In this document: positions 7,799 through 16,511 of the stretch, one piece after another
How the letters are laid out: each line of letters begins with the position of its first letter
How positions within the stretch are numbered: position 1 is the first letter of the stretch
Assembly: GCF_030269605.1 (NCBI RefSeq)
Contig: NZ_BSTQ01000014.1
Span: 124,001-188,000 of the forward strand
DNA: 64,000 nucleotides
Source: Lentzea sp. NBRC 105346
Lineage (GTDB): Bacteria; Actinomycetota; Actinomycetes; Mycobacteriales; Pseudonocardiaceae
Direction of reading: 5' to 3'
The notes under the pieces: model-generated
Database searches by the model: none
The model's input: only the letters and a program-made list of their open reading frames with translations
What the model was told of the DNA's origin: nothing
Translations under genes and position numbers: made by a program

Positions 7799-8824
7799 AT
7801 GGGCTATCTGGAACTCAAGGGGCTGCGCAAGTCGTTCGGCGGCAACGTCGCCCTCGACGGCCTCGACCTGGACCTCGCCGAGGGCGAGCTGGTCAGCCTG
7901 CTCGGCCCGTCCGGGTGCGGCAAGACGACCGCGCTGCGCATCGTCGCCGGGTTCGAGACGTCGGACTCGGGCACGGTCACGGTGGGCGGCAAGGAGATCA
8001 CGGGCACGCCCGCGAACAAGCGGGACATGGGCATGGTCTTCCAGGCCTACAGCCTGTTCCCGAACATGACCGCGGCGCAGAACATCGCGTTCGGGCTCAA
8101 GCTGCGCAAGACCGGCAACCGGGACAAGCGCGTCGGCGAACTGCTGGAGCTGGTCGGTCTCAGCCACCTCGGCAACCGGTTCCCGCACCAGCTGTCCGGC
8201 GGCCAGCAGCAGCGTGTCGCGCTGGCCAGGGCGTTGGCGATCGAACCGCGGGTGCTGCTGCTCGACGAGCCACTGTCGGCTTTGGACGCCAAGGTGCGCG
8301 TCACCCTGCGGGACGAGATCCGCCGCATCCAGACCGAACTGGGCATGACGACGTTGTTCGTCACGCACGACCAGGAGGAGGCACTCGCCGTCTCCGACCG
8401 CGTCGGCGTCATGTCGCAGGGACGGCTGGAGCAGCTGGACGTGCCGTCGGTGGTGTACCGCTCGCCCGCGACGGCGTTCGTCGCGCAGTTCGTCGGCGTC
8501 ACGAACTCCGTGTCGGCCAAGGCGGACAACGGCAAGGTGCTCGTCGGTTCGGTGACCGTGCCGGCGTCGACCGACCTGCCCAACGGTGACGTGCGGATCA
8601 TCGTGCGGCCCGAGGACATCGCGATCTCGGCGTCCGAGGGTGACGGCCTGGTCGGCGATGTGCTGACGCACTCGTTCCTCGGCCCGGTCACGCGCATCTC
8701 GGTGAAGGTCGACGACCAGATCCTGCGCGTCGACCAGCCGTCCAACCAGGCGGCGGACTACCAGCCGGGTACGCGGGTGTCGCTGGACCTGCGCGAGTCC
8801 CGGATGATGGTGGTGCCGGCGTGA
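7799..8824 (+). CDS. ABC transporter ATP-binding protein (PotA/FbpC-like)
   Basis: A 341-residue ATPase with Walker A GPSGCGKT (residues 36-43), signature LSGGQQQR (near 135), Walker B LLLLDEP (near 157) and the switch histidine in FVTHDQEEA. After the nucleotide-binding domain (about 1-235) a C-terminal TOBE-like region binds regulatory or substrate ligand. This domain order is the CUT1/PotA/FbpC type of importer. It starts 3 bases after the second permease and overlaps LtrA by 4 bases (GTGA), closing the importer operon. Confidence 0.92.
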   Translation: MGYLELKGLRKSFGGNVALDGLDLDLAEGELVSLLGPSGCGKTTALRIVAGFETSDSGTVTVGGKEITGTPANKRDMGMVFQAYSLFPNMTAAQNIAFGLKLRKTGNRDKRVGELLELVGLSHLGNRFPHQLSGGQQQRVALARALAIEPRVLLLDEPLSALDAKVRVTLRDEIRRIQTELGMTTLFVTHDQEEALAVSDRVGVMSQGRLEQLDVPSVVYRSPATAFVAQFVGVTNSVSAKADNGKVLVGSVTVPASTDLPNGDVRIIVRPEDIAISASEGDGLVGDVLTHSFLGPVTRISVKVDDQILRVDQPSNQAADYQPGTRVSLDLRESRMMVVPA

Positions 8825-9927
8825 GACGCATGGTCGCGCGCGACTCCGCCGAAGCGCACCGGGTGGCGACACCCCTGGAGTTGCTGTTCGACCTGAGCTT
8901 CGTCGTGGCGGTCGCGCAGGCCGCCTCCTCGTTGCACCACGCCGTGTCCGAGAACCACCTCGGGCACGGCGTGCTCGCGTACTTCATGCTGTTCTTCGCG
9001 CTCTGGCTGCCGTGGCTGAACTTCACGTGGTTCGCGAGCGCGTTCGACACCGACGACGTCTTCTACCGCGTCACGACGATGGTGCAGATCGGCGGCGTGC
9101 TGCTGGTCGCGGCCGGCATCCCGCGGGCGTTCGAGCACAGCGACTTCCGCGTCGTCGTCGCCGGCTACGTGATCATCCGTCTCGCGATGGTCGTGCACTG
9201 GCTGCGGGCCGCGCACGGCGACGAGGAACACCGCGGCTGTGCGCTGCGGTACGCGGCCGGTATCGGCGGGCTCCAGACCCTCTGGGTGCTGTGGCTCGCG
9301 GCGCCGCAGCACCTGGTTGTGCCGCTCTGGGCGCTCGGCGTGCTGCTGGAGATGGTGGTGCCGGTCTGGGCGGAACGCGCGGCGCCGACGTCGTGGCACC
9401 CGCACCACATCGTCGAACGGCACGGCCTCTTCACGTTGATCGTGATCGGCGAATCGATCCTGGCCGCCACGATGGCGTTCCAGCAGGGCATCGACTCCGG
9501 CCACAACCTGTGGACGCTCGCGGTCGCCGCGCTGGTCATCGTGTTCTCGGTGTGGTGGCTGTACTTCGAGAGCCCGGCCTCGATCGGTGACAACCTGCGG
9601 CGGTCGTTCATCTGGGGCTACGCCCACTTCTTCATCCTGGGGTCGATCGCGGCCGTCGGTGCGGGGCTGTCCGCCGCGGTGGACTACGACCTGCACACCT
9701 CGCACGCGTCGGGCGTCGCGGTCGCGGCGGTGACGACCGTGCCGCTCGCGATCTTCCTGATGTGCGTCTGGTACGTGCAGGACTGTCCGCGGGAGAGCGG
9801 GCTGCGGGCCGCGTTGCTGCCGATCGGCGCCGGGGTGGTGCTGGCCGCGACGTTCGCTCCCGCGCCGATCCACGTGACCGCCGGGATTCTCGGACTTCTC
9901 GTGGTGCTGACACGCGCGGTGCGATGA
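8821..9927 (+). CDS. low-temperature-requirement A (LtrA) family membrane protein
   Basis: A 368-residue polytopic protein that opens with the LtrA signature: TPLELLFDLSFVVAVAQ (about residues 19-35). A later WHPHHIVERHGLFTLIVIGE block (about residues 198-217) is conserved in the family. About ten or eleven hydrophobic segments are visible. LtrA was named from a Listeria cold-growth locus; the biochemical role is unknown. The GTG 8821 start overlaps the ATPase stop, so it is transcribed with the importer, but a functional link to transport is not established. Confidence 0.88.
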   Translation: MRRMVARDSAEAHRVATPLELLFDLSFVVAVAQAASSLHHAVSENHLGHGVLAYFMLFFALWLPWLNFTWFASAFDTDDVFYRVTTMVQIGGVLLVAAGIPRAFEHSDFRVVVAGYVIIRLAMVVHWLRAAHGDEEHRGCALRYAAGIGGLQTLWVLWLAAPQHLVVPLWALGVLLEMVVPVWAERAAPTSWHPHHIVERHGLFTLIVIGESILAATMAFQQGIDSGHNLWTLAVAALVIVFSVWWLYFESPASIGDNLRRSFIWGYAHFFILGSIAAVGAGLSAAVDYDLHTSHASGVAVAAVTTVPLAIFLMCVWYVQDCPRESGLRAALLPIGAGVVLAATFAPAPIHVTAGILGLLVVLTRAVR

Positions 9928-9934
9928 TCGGCAC

Positions 9935-10324
9935 ATGACCGGTGTTCGTGAGCTCCGACTGTGCGTGACCGCTTCCGACTACGACGAGGCGTTGCGCTTC
10001 TACCGTGACGTCCTGGGCCTCGAGGAACGCGAGGCGTTCACCTCGGAGGACGGTCGCGTGACGATCCTGGAGGCGGGCCGGGCGACGCTGGAGATCATCG
10101 ACCCGAACCACTCCGAGTTCATCGACCGGGTCGAGGTCGGCAAGCGCGTCGCCGGGCACATCCGGGTGGCGTTCGAGGTCGACGACTCGAAGGAGGCCAC
10201 CGAACGGCTGGAGGCCGCGGGCGCCGAGGTCATCGCGGAGCCGACGCGCACCCCGTGGAACTCCCTCAACGCCAGGTTGTCGGCGCCCGCCGGACTGCAG
10301 CTGACGCTCTTCCAAGAGCTGTGA
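9935..10324 (+). CDS. VOC (glyoxalase/bleomycin-resistance) family protein
   Basis: A 129-residue protein with one VOC fold. The N-terminal strand/helix LRLCVTASDYDEALRFYRDV and the following VLGLEE are typical. There are few clear metal ligands: H145-like positions are reduced to one His in AGHIRVAFEV and a C-terminal glutamine-rich strand. It could therefore be a non-metal binding member such as a resistance protein that sequesters a drug, or a small lyase. It is followed by an exporter-like gene whose GTG overlaps its stop (GTGA), which fits a binding protein plus efflux arrangement, but this is inference. Confidence 0.8.
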   Translation: MTGVRELRLCVTASDYDEALRFYRDVLGLEEREAFTSEDGRVTILEAGRATLEIIDPNHSEFIDRVEVGKRVAGHIRVAFEVDDSKEATERLEAAGAEVIAEPTRTPWNSLNARLSAPAGLQLTLFQEL

Positions 10325-11484
10325 CCACCCTCCGGTACCGCGAGTTCGTCGACCGGGACGTGCTCGCGTGTGTCGTCGTGACCATGGCCGCGAAGCTGCC
10401 GCTGGCGATGGCGCCGCTGGTCATGGTGTTCCTGACCAGGGAGCTGCCCGGCGGGTACGCGCTGGGCGCGACGCTCGCAGCGGTCTACGTCACCGGTGAG
10501 GTGCTGGGCGCGCAGCTGATCGGGCTGATGCTCGACCCGTCGCGGATCCGCGGGCAGCTGTCCGTCGGGCTCGCGATCGGGGCGGTCGCGTTCGGGGTGC
10601 TCGCGGCGAGCCAGACCACGTGGGTGCTCGTCGCCGCGGCGTTCGTGGCGGGCGCCGCGCCGTCGACGACGCCGGGCGGGCTGCGGGCGGTGCTGATCGG
10701 GTTGCTGCCCGACGACCAGGTGCCGAAGGCGATGAGCTTCGACGCGCTGCTCACGCAGATCATGTGGGTGCTCTCGCCCGCGCTGGTCACCATCGTGGCG
10801 CTGTTCGTCGCGCCGCAGGCGCCGGCCGTGGTGGCGGCGAGCCTGACGGCGATTGCGGCGTGGCTCGTGTTCATCCTGCCGCGCGGGCACGTGACGTCGC
10901 GCGCGGGCACGGTCCGGGTGAGCGTGATCTGGAGCGCGTGGCCGATCTACCTCGTCAGCGCGGCCGCGCTGGCTCAGCTCGCGGTCGTCGAACTCGTGCT
11001 GCCCGCGTTGCTGGTGCACCGCGGCATCGGGATCGGGTGGACCGGTGTGCTGCTGACCGGGTTCGCCGCGTGCGGGATGTTCGGTGCCGTCGTCTACGGA
11101 TGGCGGCGGTGGCCCGGGAACCTGCGTGCACAGGGGTTCGTGCTGCTCGGGCTGACGGCGTTGTGCGTGACGATCGTGGCCGTGGCTCCGGGTCTGCCGG
11201 GGATCGCGGTGGCGTTGCTCGCGGCCGGGGTGTTCCAGTCCGGTGTGCTGGTGACGCGGAGCCTGGCGTTGCGCGAACGGCTTCCCGTTGGGGCACACGC
11301 ACTCGGGTTCTCGACGATGTACGCGGTGACGGGCGTCGGCTACGGCGTGACGGCCGCCGCGGCCGCCTGGATGCTCGCGCACAGCACGCCGCAGTGGGCG
11401 GCGGTCGCCGGTGTCGTCGTGACCATCGTGCTCACCACGGTCAGTGCGGTGGCGGACGGTAAAACTCAAGGGGCCGGAGCGTAA
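10321..11484 (+). CDS. MFS-type transporter
   Basis: A 387-residue protein from GTG 10321, overlapping the VOC gene by 4 bases. Ten to twelve hydrophobic helices fill the chain. The organisation into two halves, split by a loop around residues 185-200, fits the major facilitator superfamily. The size is slightly below the usual 400 residues. The last residues (GKTQGAGA and the stop) are encoded by the repeat-rich palindrome that separates it from the convergent gene, so the C-terminus may have been set by that element. The substrate is unknown. Confidence 0.75.
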   Translation: MTTLRYREFVDRDVLACVVVTMAAKLPLAMAPLVMVFLTRELPGGYALGATLAAVYVTGEVLGAQLIGLMLDPSRIRGQLSVGLAIGAVAFGVLAASQTTWVLVAAAFVAGAAPSTTPGGLRAVLIGLLPDDQVPKAMSFDALLTQIMWVLSPALVTIVALFVAPQAPAVVAASLTAIAAWLVFILPRGHVTSRAGTVRVSVIWSAWPIYLVSAAALAQLAVVELVLPALLVHRGIGIGWTGVLLTGFAACGMFGAVVYGWRRWPGNLRAQGFVLLGLTALCVTIVAVAPGLPGIAVALLAAGVFQSGVLVTRSLALRERLPVGAHALGFSTMYAVTGVGYGVTAAAAAWMLAHSTPQWAAVAGVVVTIVLTTVSAVADGKTQGAGA

Positions 11485-11546
11485 GACACGAGGGGCCGGA
11501 AGGTAAAACTCGCGCGAGTTTTACCTTCCGGCCCTGTGTGTCTTAC
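11481..11546. terminator. large palindromic bidirectional terminator
   Basis: A perfect 42-base palindrome (11493-11534, each half 21 bases, left half beginning GGGCCGGAAGGTAAAACTC) is flanked by a second complementary pair, GTAAGACAC (11481-11489) with GTGTCTTAC (11538-11546). It lies between two convergent genes. A further partial copy of the GTAAAACTC...GGGGCCGGA theme sits just upstream at 11460-11479, inside the transporter gene. Confidence 0.75.
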
Positions 11547-11550
11547 GTTC

Positions 11551-13026
11551 CTACCAGCCGCGGTAGTGCTGCTGGGTCTGGACGTTCAGCTCGTCGAAGC
11601 GGACGAACTTCGCCGGGAACGCCCTCGGGTCGCGGAAGTCGATCACGTCGAGTCCGCGGCCGATTTCCGAGGAGTAGATGTAGCCGTTGTAGTAGTACGA
11701 CGACCACGTGCCGCCACCGCGCTTGTCGGGCATGGGGCCGTACTCGAAGAAGCCGATCTCACGCGGCTTGCTCGAGTCGGTGAAGTCCCACACCGACACG
11801 CCGCCCTGGTACCAGGACTGGACCATGATGTCCTTGCCCTTGACCGGGATCAGCGAGCCGTTGTGCGCCACGCAGTTCTCGGTCTCGGTCTGGTACCGCG
11901 GGATCTTGTAGTAGCTGCGGAACACCAGCTTGCGCTGGTCGCCCTTGCCCACGATGTCGTAGATGCCGTTGGCACCGCGGTTCGGGCCGATCTGCTCGTT
12001 GCAGGTCGCCGCGCCGCCGCCACCGAGCTCGTCGGTGAAGATGACCTTCGTGCCCTCGTTGTTGAACGTCGCCGAGTGCCAGAACGCGAAGTTCACGTCG
12101 TCGGCCTGCCGGCTGAGCTCACGCGGCTTGAGCCGGTCGGAGATGTCCCACAGCACGCCGTCACCCATGCAGGCGCCCGCCGCGAGGTCGAGCTTCGGGT
12201 AGACGGTGATGTCGTGGCAACCGGTGGTCGCCGAGCGCTTGCCGGGCTCACCGGCGTCGCCGCCGTCCGGGAACACGACCGGCGCCGAGTGCAGCTTCGC
12301 CTGCTCCGGGTGCCTCAACGGCACCTGGACGATCGAGATCTTGTCGTGCGGCGGCTGGCAGTCCGGGAACGTCGGGCTCGGCGAGTACGAGGAGACGTAG
12401 AGGAACACGTCCTTCCCGTCCTTGCCCGGCACCAGCGTGTGGGTGTGCGAGCCGCAGTCCGTCTCGACCGCCGCGACGTAGCGCGGGTTGCGCTTGTCGC
12501 TGATGTCGAAGATCTTGATGCCCTCCCACGACTCCTTGATCGTCGCGGGCTGGGCCACGTTGGTGCAGGTGTTGTTGTTGCGCGACGAGTCGGTCGACAG
12601 GAACAGCAGGTCCCCGTGGACCGTCACGTCGTTCTGCGCGCCGGGGCAGAGCACCTGGCTCACGAGCTTCGGGTGGCGCGGGTTGCGCACGTTGTAGATC
12701 GAGAAGCCCAGGTAGTTGCCGACGATCACGTGGTTGTCCGTGAACGCCATGTCGCTCTGCGTGCCCTCCGGAGCCGCGAACGGTTCCGGCTTGTCGAGGT
12801 GGGCGATCCGCTTCATGTTCCGGCTGTGGCTGATCTCGTCCACACCGGGGGTGCCGGGGACCGCGGGTGCCTCGAGCTGGGCCTCGGAGAGACCCGCGAT
12901 GTCCGCGTCCGGGTTGTCGGGCTGTCCCATGGCCTGAGGTGCTGTCAACGTTGACAGGCCAAGCGCGAGCGCCCCCAGGACTGCCAACGACGATCTGCGT
13001 CGTCGAGCCGAATCGCGTTTGATCAC
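11551..13026 (-). CDS. secreted LVIVD-repeat beta-propeller protein
   Basis: A 491-residue exported protein starting at GTG 13026 with a GAGAGGGG ribosome site. Its N-terminus, KRDSARRRRSSLAVLGALAL and on to APQAMG, is a signal peptide with many arginines but no clear twin-arginine consensus. The mature part has repeated strands of the LVIVD type ending in phrases such as GFSIYNVRNPRHPKLV, GIKIFDISDKRNPRYV, GVSVWDFTDSSKPREI and GLDVIDFRD, which predict a propeller. The family has no defined activity. It is divergent from a DUF305 lipoprotein across 114 bases; I recall these two families as neighbours in other actinobacteria. Confidence 0.85.
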   Translation of the reverse strand: MIKRDSARRRRSSLAVLGALALGLSTLTAPQAMGQPDNPDADIAGLSEAQLEAPAVPGTPGVDEISHSRNMKRIAHLDKPEPFAAPEGTQSDMAFTDNHVIVGNYLGFSIYNVRNPRHPKLVSQVLCPGAQNDVTVHGDLLFLSTDSSRNNNTCTNVAQPATIKESWEGIKIFDISDKRNPRYVAAVETDCGSHTHTLVPGKDGKDVFLYVSSYSPSPTFPDCQPPHDKISIVQVPLRHPEQAKLHSAPVVFPDGGDAGEPGKRSATTGCHDITVYPKLDLAAGACMGDGVLWDISDRLKPRELSRQADDVNFAFWHSATFNNEGTKVIFTDELGGGGAATCNEQIGPNRGANGIYDIVGKGDQRKLVFRSYYKIPRYQTETENCVAHNGSLIPVKGKDIMVQSWYQGGVSVWDFTDSSKPREIGFFEYGPMPDKRGGGTWSSYYYNGYIYSSEIGRGLDVIDFRDPRAFPAKFVRFDELNVQTQQHYRGW

Positions 13027-13140
13027 GACCGTGCCCCTCTCACGTCGAGGTGGATGCGCGCGCAGTATGTACCGTTCGCCTAGCTAATGACCAGCTCCTT
13101 TCGGCGGGTATTGTGCGGTCAGTCGCGGAAGGGGAGCGCT

Positions 13141-13758
13141 GTGCGAACGGGTATGGTCGCGGCCGCCATTGGGCTGGTCATCGTTGTCACCGGGTGTTCG
13201 TCGTCGGACCAGGACGCGGCCCCGATCATCGTGCCCAACGGGCCGGGCGAACAGGCTCAGACCATTTCCCCTGGTGAGGCGTCCAATCACCTGCCCGCGC
13301 CGCCCAACGAGGCTGATCAGACCTACGTGACGATGATGATCGTCCACCACCAGCAGGCGCTCACCATGACGGAACTCGTGCCATCGCGGTCGGCGAACGA
13401 GACCGTCAAGGGGCTCGCGAGCCGGATCGCCGACTCGCAGAAGCCCGAGATCGGCGCCATGCAGCAGTGGCAGAAGCAGTTCGGCGGCGGCGCGCCCGCG
13501 CACACCGGGCACGATCACGCGGCTATGCCCGGCATGGCGTCGCAGGCGCAGCTCGACGCGCTCGCCGCGGCCCGCGGGGGCGACTTCGACCGGATGTTCC
13601 TCCAGCTGATGATCGCCCACCACGAGGGCGCGCTGAAGATGGCGACCGACCTGAAGAGCAACGGGCGCAACGTGCAGGCCGAGGAGATGGCCGACGACGT
13701 GATCGCCGTTCAGACCGACGAGATCAAGCGCATGCGGGATCTGCTGCCTCAGCTGTAG
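13141..13758 (+). CDS. DUF305 family lipoprotein, possible metal binding
   Basis: A 205-residue protein from GTG 13141 (AAGGGGAGC before it). The signal ends in a lipobox VVTGC. The DUF305 domain is built as two related ferritin-like helix pairs, each with a paired histidine motif: MMIVHHQQALTM (about residues 62-73) and LMIAHHEGALKM (about 157-168). Between them is a His/Met-rich loop, HTGHDHAAMPGM. These residues suggest binding of copper or another soft metal. The domain is extracytoplasmic. Its neighbour is the divergent LVIVD protein, and the two could share a promoter region. Confidence 0.88.
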   Translation: MRTGMVAAAIGLVIVVTGCSSSDQDAAPIIVPNGPGEQAQTISPGEASNHLPAPPNEADQTYVTMMIVHHQQALTMTELVPSRSANETVKGLASRIADSQKPEIGAMQQWQKQFGGGAPAHTGHDHAAMPGMASQAQLDALAAARGGDFDRMFLQLMIAHHEGALKMATDLKSNGRNVQAEEMADDVIAVQTDEIKRMRDLLPQL

Positions 13759-13767
13759 CCGATTGCC

Positions 13768-13813
13768 ATGGGGGGAGCTTTCCCAGCGCTGACCGCTGGG
13801 AAAGCTCCCCCCA
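13768..13813. terminator. palindromic bidirectional terminator
   Basis: Two 21-base arms (13768-13788 and 13793-13813, beginning ATGGGGGGAGCTTTCCCAGC) are perfectly complementary around a 4-base loop, between the convergent DUF305 and monooxygenase-like genes. Confidence 0.85.
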
Positions 13814-13824
13814 TAGCACTTCAG

Positions 13825-14181
13825 TCAGACCCAGAGGTCCCGTTCGGAGTCCGTCGCCTCGGTCCGCGGCTGCGGCAGCACCAGGTCCTCGGCGGGGTTG
13901 AACGTCTCCACGGCGTTGCCGGTCACGTGCCGCGCGATGCCGCGGTTGCGGGCGTGCGCCTGCTTGAACGAGTCGGACGCGACCCAGGCGCGGAACGCCT
14001 CCTCGGACTCAAACTCGTTGACCGACACGTACGGCTGGTCCTCGCGCGTCGGCTTGAGCAGCGTGCTGCGCAGCAGGCCTGGGACGCCGGGCAGGAAGGT
14101 GCGCATGTTGTCGCGGAAGTGCGCCTCGAACTCCTCCGCTCGTTCGGCCGGGACGAACAGGCGGTTGGTGGCGATGAACAC
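13825..14181 (-). CDS. antibiotic-biosynthesis-monooxygenase (ABM) fold protein
   Basis: A 118-residue protein. GTG 14181 is chosen because AAGGGGG lies 6 bases before it; the frame extends further upstream but only through improbable sequence. The order of elements VFIATNRLFVPAERAEEFEAHF, then a heme-type loop and YVSVNEFESEEAFRAWVASD, is that of the ABM dimeric alpha-beta barrel. This fold includes quinol monooxygenases and heme-degrading IsdG enzymes. N7-like asparagine (ATNRLF) and a later W are kept, so a heme-degrading member is possible. It is divergent from a TetR regulator (79 bases between starts), which may control it. Confidence 0.75.
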   Translation of the reverse strand: MFIATNRLFVPAERAEEFEAHFRDNMRTFLPGVPGLLRSTLLKPTREDQPYVSVNEFESEEAFRAWVASDSFKQAHARNRGIARHVTGNAVETFNPAEDLVLPQPRTEATDSERDLWV

Positions 14182-14260
14182 GGCGACCCCCTTGATTCCG
14201 ACGCTCTGTAGGTAACTATCCCAACACCGCGTCGGGAAGGCAAGGCGATACGATCGGCCC

Positions 14261-14851
14261 GTGCCCAGGATCAGCGCCGACACCTTGGCGGAGCACCGTG
14301 CCAACCGACTGCGCGCGTTGCTGGACGCCGGGCGCGAGATCGTGGCCGAGGGTGGCGCGGAAGCGCTCACACTCGCGGCGCTGGCCAGGCGGGTCGGGCT
14401 GAGCCGGCCGAGCCTCTACGAGTACTTCCGCTCCCGCGAGGAGCTGGTCGCCGCGATCGTGTCCGACGCGTTGCCCGAGTGGGCGCAGAAGCTCGAAGCG
14501 GCGGTGGCCCAGGCGGACACCGTGCCCGCCAAGATCGAGGCCTACCTGCGGGCCGAGCTGGAGATCATCGCGGACGGCAGCCACGGCGCCGTCGTCGCGC
14601 TGTCCGCGCACACGTTGCCGGACAGCAGCCGCGAGGAGATCCGCGCCGAGCACGAACGCCTGCTCGCTCCACTGGTGGGGGTGTTCCGCGAGGCCGGGGT
14701 CCGCTGGCCCGAGACCCGCGCGATGCTCGTGCACGGCATGGTCGAGTCGGCTTCACGCCTGCTCGCGCCGGGGCGGGGTGACCACAACGAGACCGTCATC
14801 GCGGCCCTGCTCGACCAGGTGGTGCACGGGTTGCATCAACCGATCGGTTGA
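14261..14851 (+). CDS. TetR-family transcriptional regulator
   Basis: A 196-residue regulator. The N-terminal helix-turn-helix occupies about residues 15-60, with TLAALARRVGLSRPSLYEYF as the recognition region. The C-terminal ligand domain has no recognisable specificity. It starts at GTG 14261. It is divergent from the ABM gene and lies 57 bases upstream of the ABC exporter genes on the same strand, so either could be its target. No clear palindromic operator was found by eye in the 79-base divergent gap. Confidence 0.88.
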   Translation: MPRISADTLAEHRANRLRALLDAGREIVAEGGAEALTLAALARRVGLSRPSLYEYFRSREELVAAIVSDALPEWAQKLEAAVAQADTVPAKIEAYLRAELEIIADGSHGAVVALSAHTLPDSSREEIRAEHERLLAPLVGVFREAGVRWPETRAMLVHGMVESASRLLAPGRGDHNETVIAALLDQVVHGLHQPIG

Positions 14852-14908
14852 TCGCGGTCTGACAGCTCGTTCGATGAGCCGGAAGCGTCGCGAGTAGACG
14901 CTGGGCGC

Positions 14909-15799
14909 ATGGCAATCATCGAAGTGAGCGGCCTCCGCAAGAGGTACGGGGACAAGGTCGCGGTCGACGGCGTGAGCTTCGCCGTCGAAGCGGGGGAGAT
15001 CTTCGGGATCCTCGGCCCGAACGGCGCCGGCAAGACCACGACCGTCGAGTGCGTCGCGGGGTTGCGCTCGCCGGACGCGGGCACGATCACGGTCGCGGGC
15101 AGGCACCCGCGCGAATCCCGTGAGCTGCTCGGCGTGCAGCTGCAGGAGAGCGAGCTGCCGGAACGCATCCGCGTGCGCGAGGCGATCGAGCTGTTCTCCA
15201 GCTTCTACCGCGACCCGCGGGACTGGACCGAGCGGCTCGGGCTCGCCGAACATCGCGACGTCGAGTTCGGCAAGCTCTCCGGCGGCCAGAAGCAGCGGTT
15301 GAACATCGCTCTGGCGCTGGTCGGCAACCCGCGCGTCGCGATTCTCGACGAGCTGACCACCGGGCTGGACCCACAGGCGCGCCGCGACACGTGGCGGGTC
15401 GTCGAGGACGTCCGCGCGTCCGGCGTCACGATCGTGCTCGTCACGCACTTCATGGCGGAGGCCGAACGCCTCTGCGACCGGCTCGCGGTCGTGAACGCGG
15501 GCCGGGTCGTCGCGCTCGACACACCTTCCGGGCTGGTGTCGCGTGTGGACGGTTCGCAACGGGTGCGGTTCCGGGCGTCCGGCTTGGACCCTTCGCTACT
15601 GCGGGCGCTGCCCGAGGTCATCGAGGTGGACGCCAACGGCGACCACCTGACCGTCACCGGCGAGGGCAACCTGCTGCACGCCGTCACGTCCCTGTTGGCC
15701 CGCAAGCACATCGTGGCCGCCGAGCTCCGCGTCGACCAGGTCAGCCTGGACGACGCCTACGTCGAACTCACCGGAGGAACCCGTGCGCAGGATCGTTGA
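14909..15799 (+). CDS. ABC exporter ATP-binding protein (DrrA-type)
   Basis: A 296-residue ATPase with Walker A GPNGAGKT (36-43), signature LSGGQKQR (near 125), and Walker B VAILDELTTGLD. The Walker B ends in DE-L instead of the usual DEP, a common variant in this group. A C-terminal extension of about 80 residues follows the nucleotide-binding domain, as in DrrA/NatA proteins of ABC-2 exporters. It overlaps the permease gene by 17 bases. Together they would export a drug, lipid or peptide, and the following two-component genes suggest the export is induced by a signal. Confidence 0.9.
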   Translation: MAIIEVSGLRKRYGDKVAVDGVSFAVEAGEIFGILGPNGAGKTTTVECVAGLRSPDAGTITVAGRHPRESRELLGVQLQESELPERIRVREAIELFSSFYRDPRDWTERLGLAEHRDVEFGKLSGGQKQRLNIALALVGNPRVAILDELTTGLDPQARRDTWRVVEDVRASGVTIVLVTHFMAEAERLCDRLAVVNAGRVVALDTPSGLVSRVDGSQRVRFRASGLDPSLLRALPEVIEVDANGDHLTVTGEGNLLHAVTSLLARKHIVAAELRVDQVSLDDAYVELTGGTRAQDR

Positions 15800-16508
15800 A
15801 ATCGAGGCCCGGCTGTTCCTCCGCGAACGGCGCAACGCCGTTTTCTCGCTGCTGTTCTCCACTCTTCTGCTGCTGGTGCTCGGTTCGATACCGGGGCTGC
15901 GCACGCCGGACTCGCAGTTCGGCGGACTGCGGTTCGTCGACGTGTACGCCCCCACGCTGATCGTGATCACGCTGGCGTTCCTGGGGCTCCAGCGGGTGCC
16001 GCAGGTCGTCGCCACCTACCGGGAGAGCGGCGTGCTGCGCCGGTTCGCCACGACCCCGGTGGATCCCGCGCGGTTGCTGGTGGCGCAGATGATCGTCAAC
16101 ATGGTGGCGGCGCTGGTGTCGATCGCGATCACCGTGGCGGTGGGCCACCTGGTGTTCGGCATCGACCTGCCGCACCACCCGGTCTGGATGGTCCTGGCGG
16201 TCGCGCTGGGCGCGGCGGCGCTGTTCGGGGTAGGCCTGGTCATCGCCGCGCTTGCACCGACCGCGCGTGCGGCAGGTGGCATCGCGACGGTCGTGTTCAT
16301 GCTGATCATGTTCTTCGGCGGCGCGTACCTGCCGCGCAAGATGCTGCCCGAGGTGGTCAACCGGATCGGCGAGCACCTGCCACCGGGTGTCCAGGCGTTG
16401 CAGGACGGCTGGCTCGGCGGCACGCCCCAGCCGCTGCATCTCGCGATCATGGCACTCGTGACGATCGTGGCGGGTACCGTCGCCGCCAGGACCTTCCGCT
16501 GGGGGTAG
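15783..16508 (+). CDS. ABC-2 type exporter permease
   Basis: A 241-residue membrane protein with six hydrophobic segments and an ABC-2 core. The stretch TYRESGVLRRFATTPVDP is the typical cytoplasmic coupling region preceding the second helix, and FFGGAYLPRKMLPEVV the re-entrant region before the last helix. It overlaps the ATPase gene and is followed after 3 bases by the histidine kinase. Substrate unknown. Confidence 0.88.
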   Translation: MRRIVEIEARLFLRERRNAVFSLLFSTLLLLVLGSIPGLRTPDSQFGGLRFVDVYAPTLIVITLAFLGLQRVPQVVATYRESGVLRRFATTPVDPARLLVAQMIVNMVAALVSIAITVAVGHLVFGIDLPHHPVWMVLAVALGAAALFGVGLVIAALAPTARAAGGIATVVFMLIMFFGGAYLPRKMLPEVVNRIGEHLPPGVQALQDGWLGGTPQPLHLAIMALVTIVAGTVAARTFRWG

Positions 16509-16511
16509 GGC

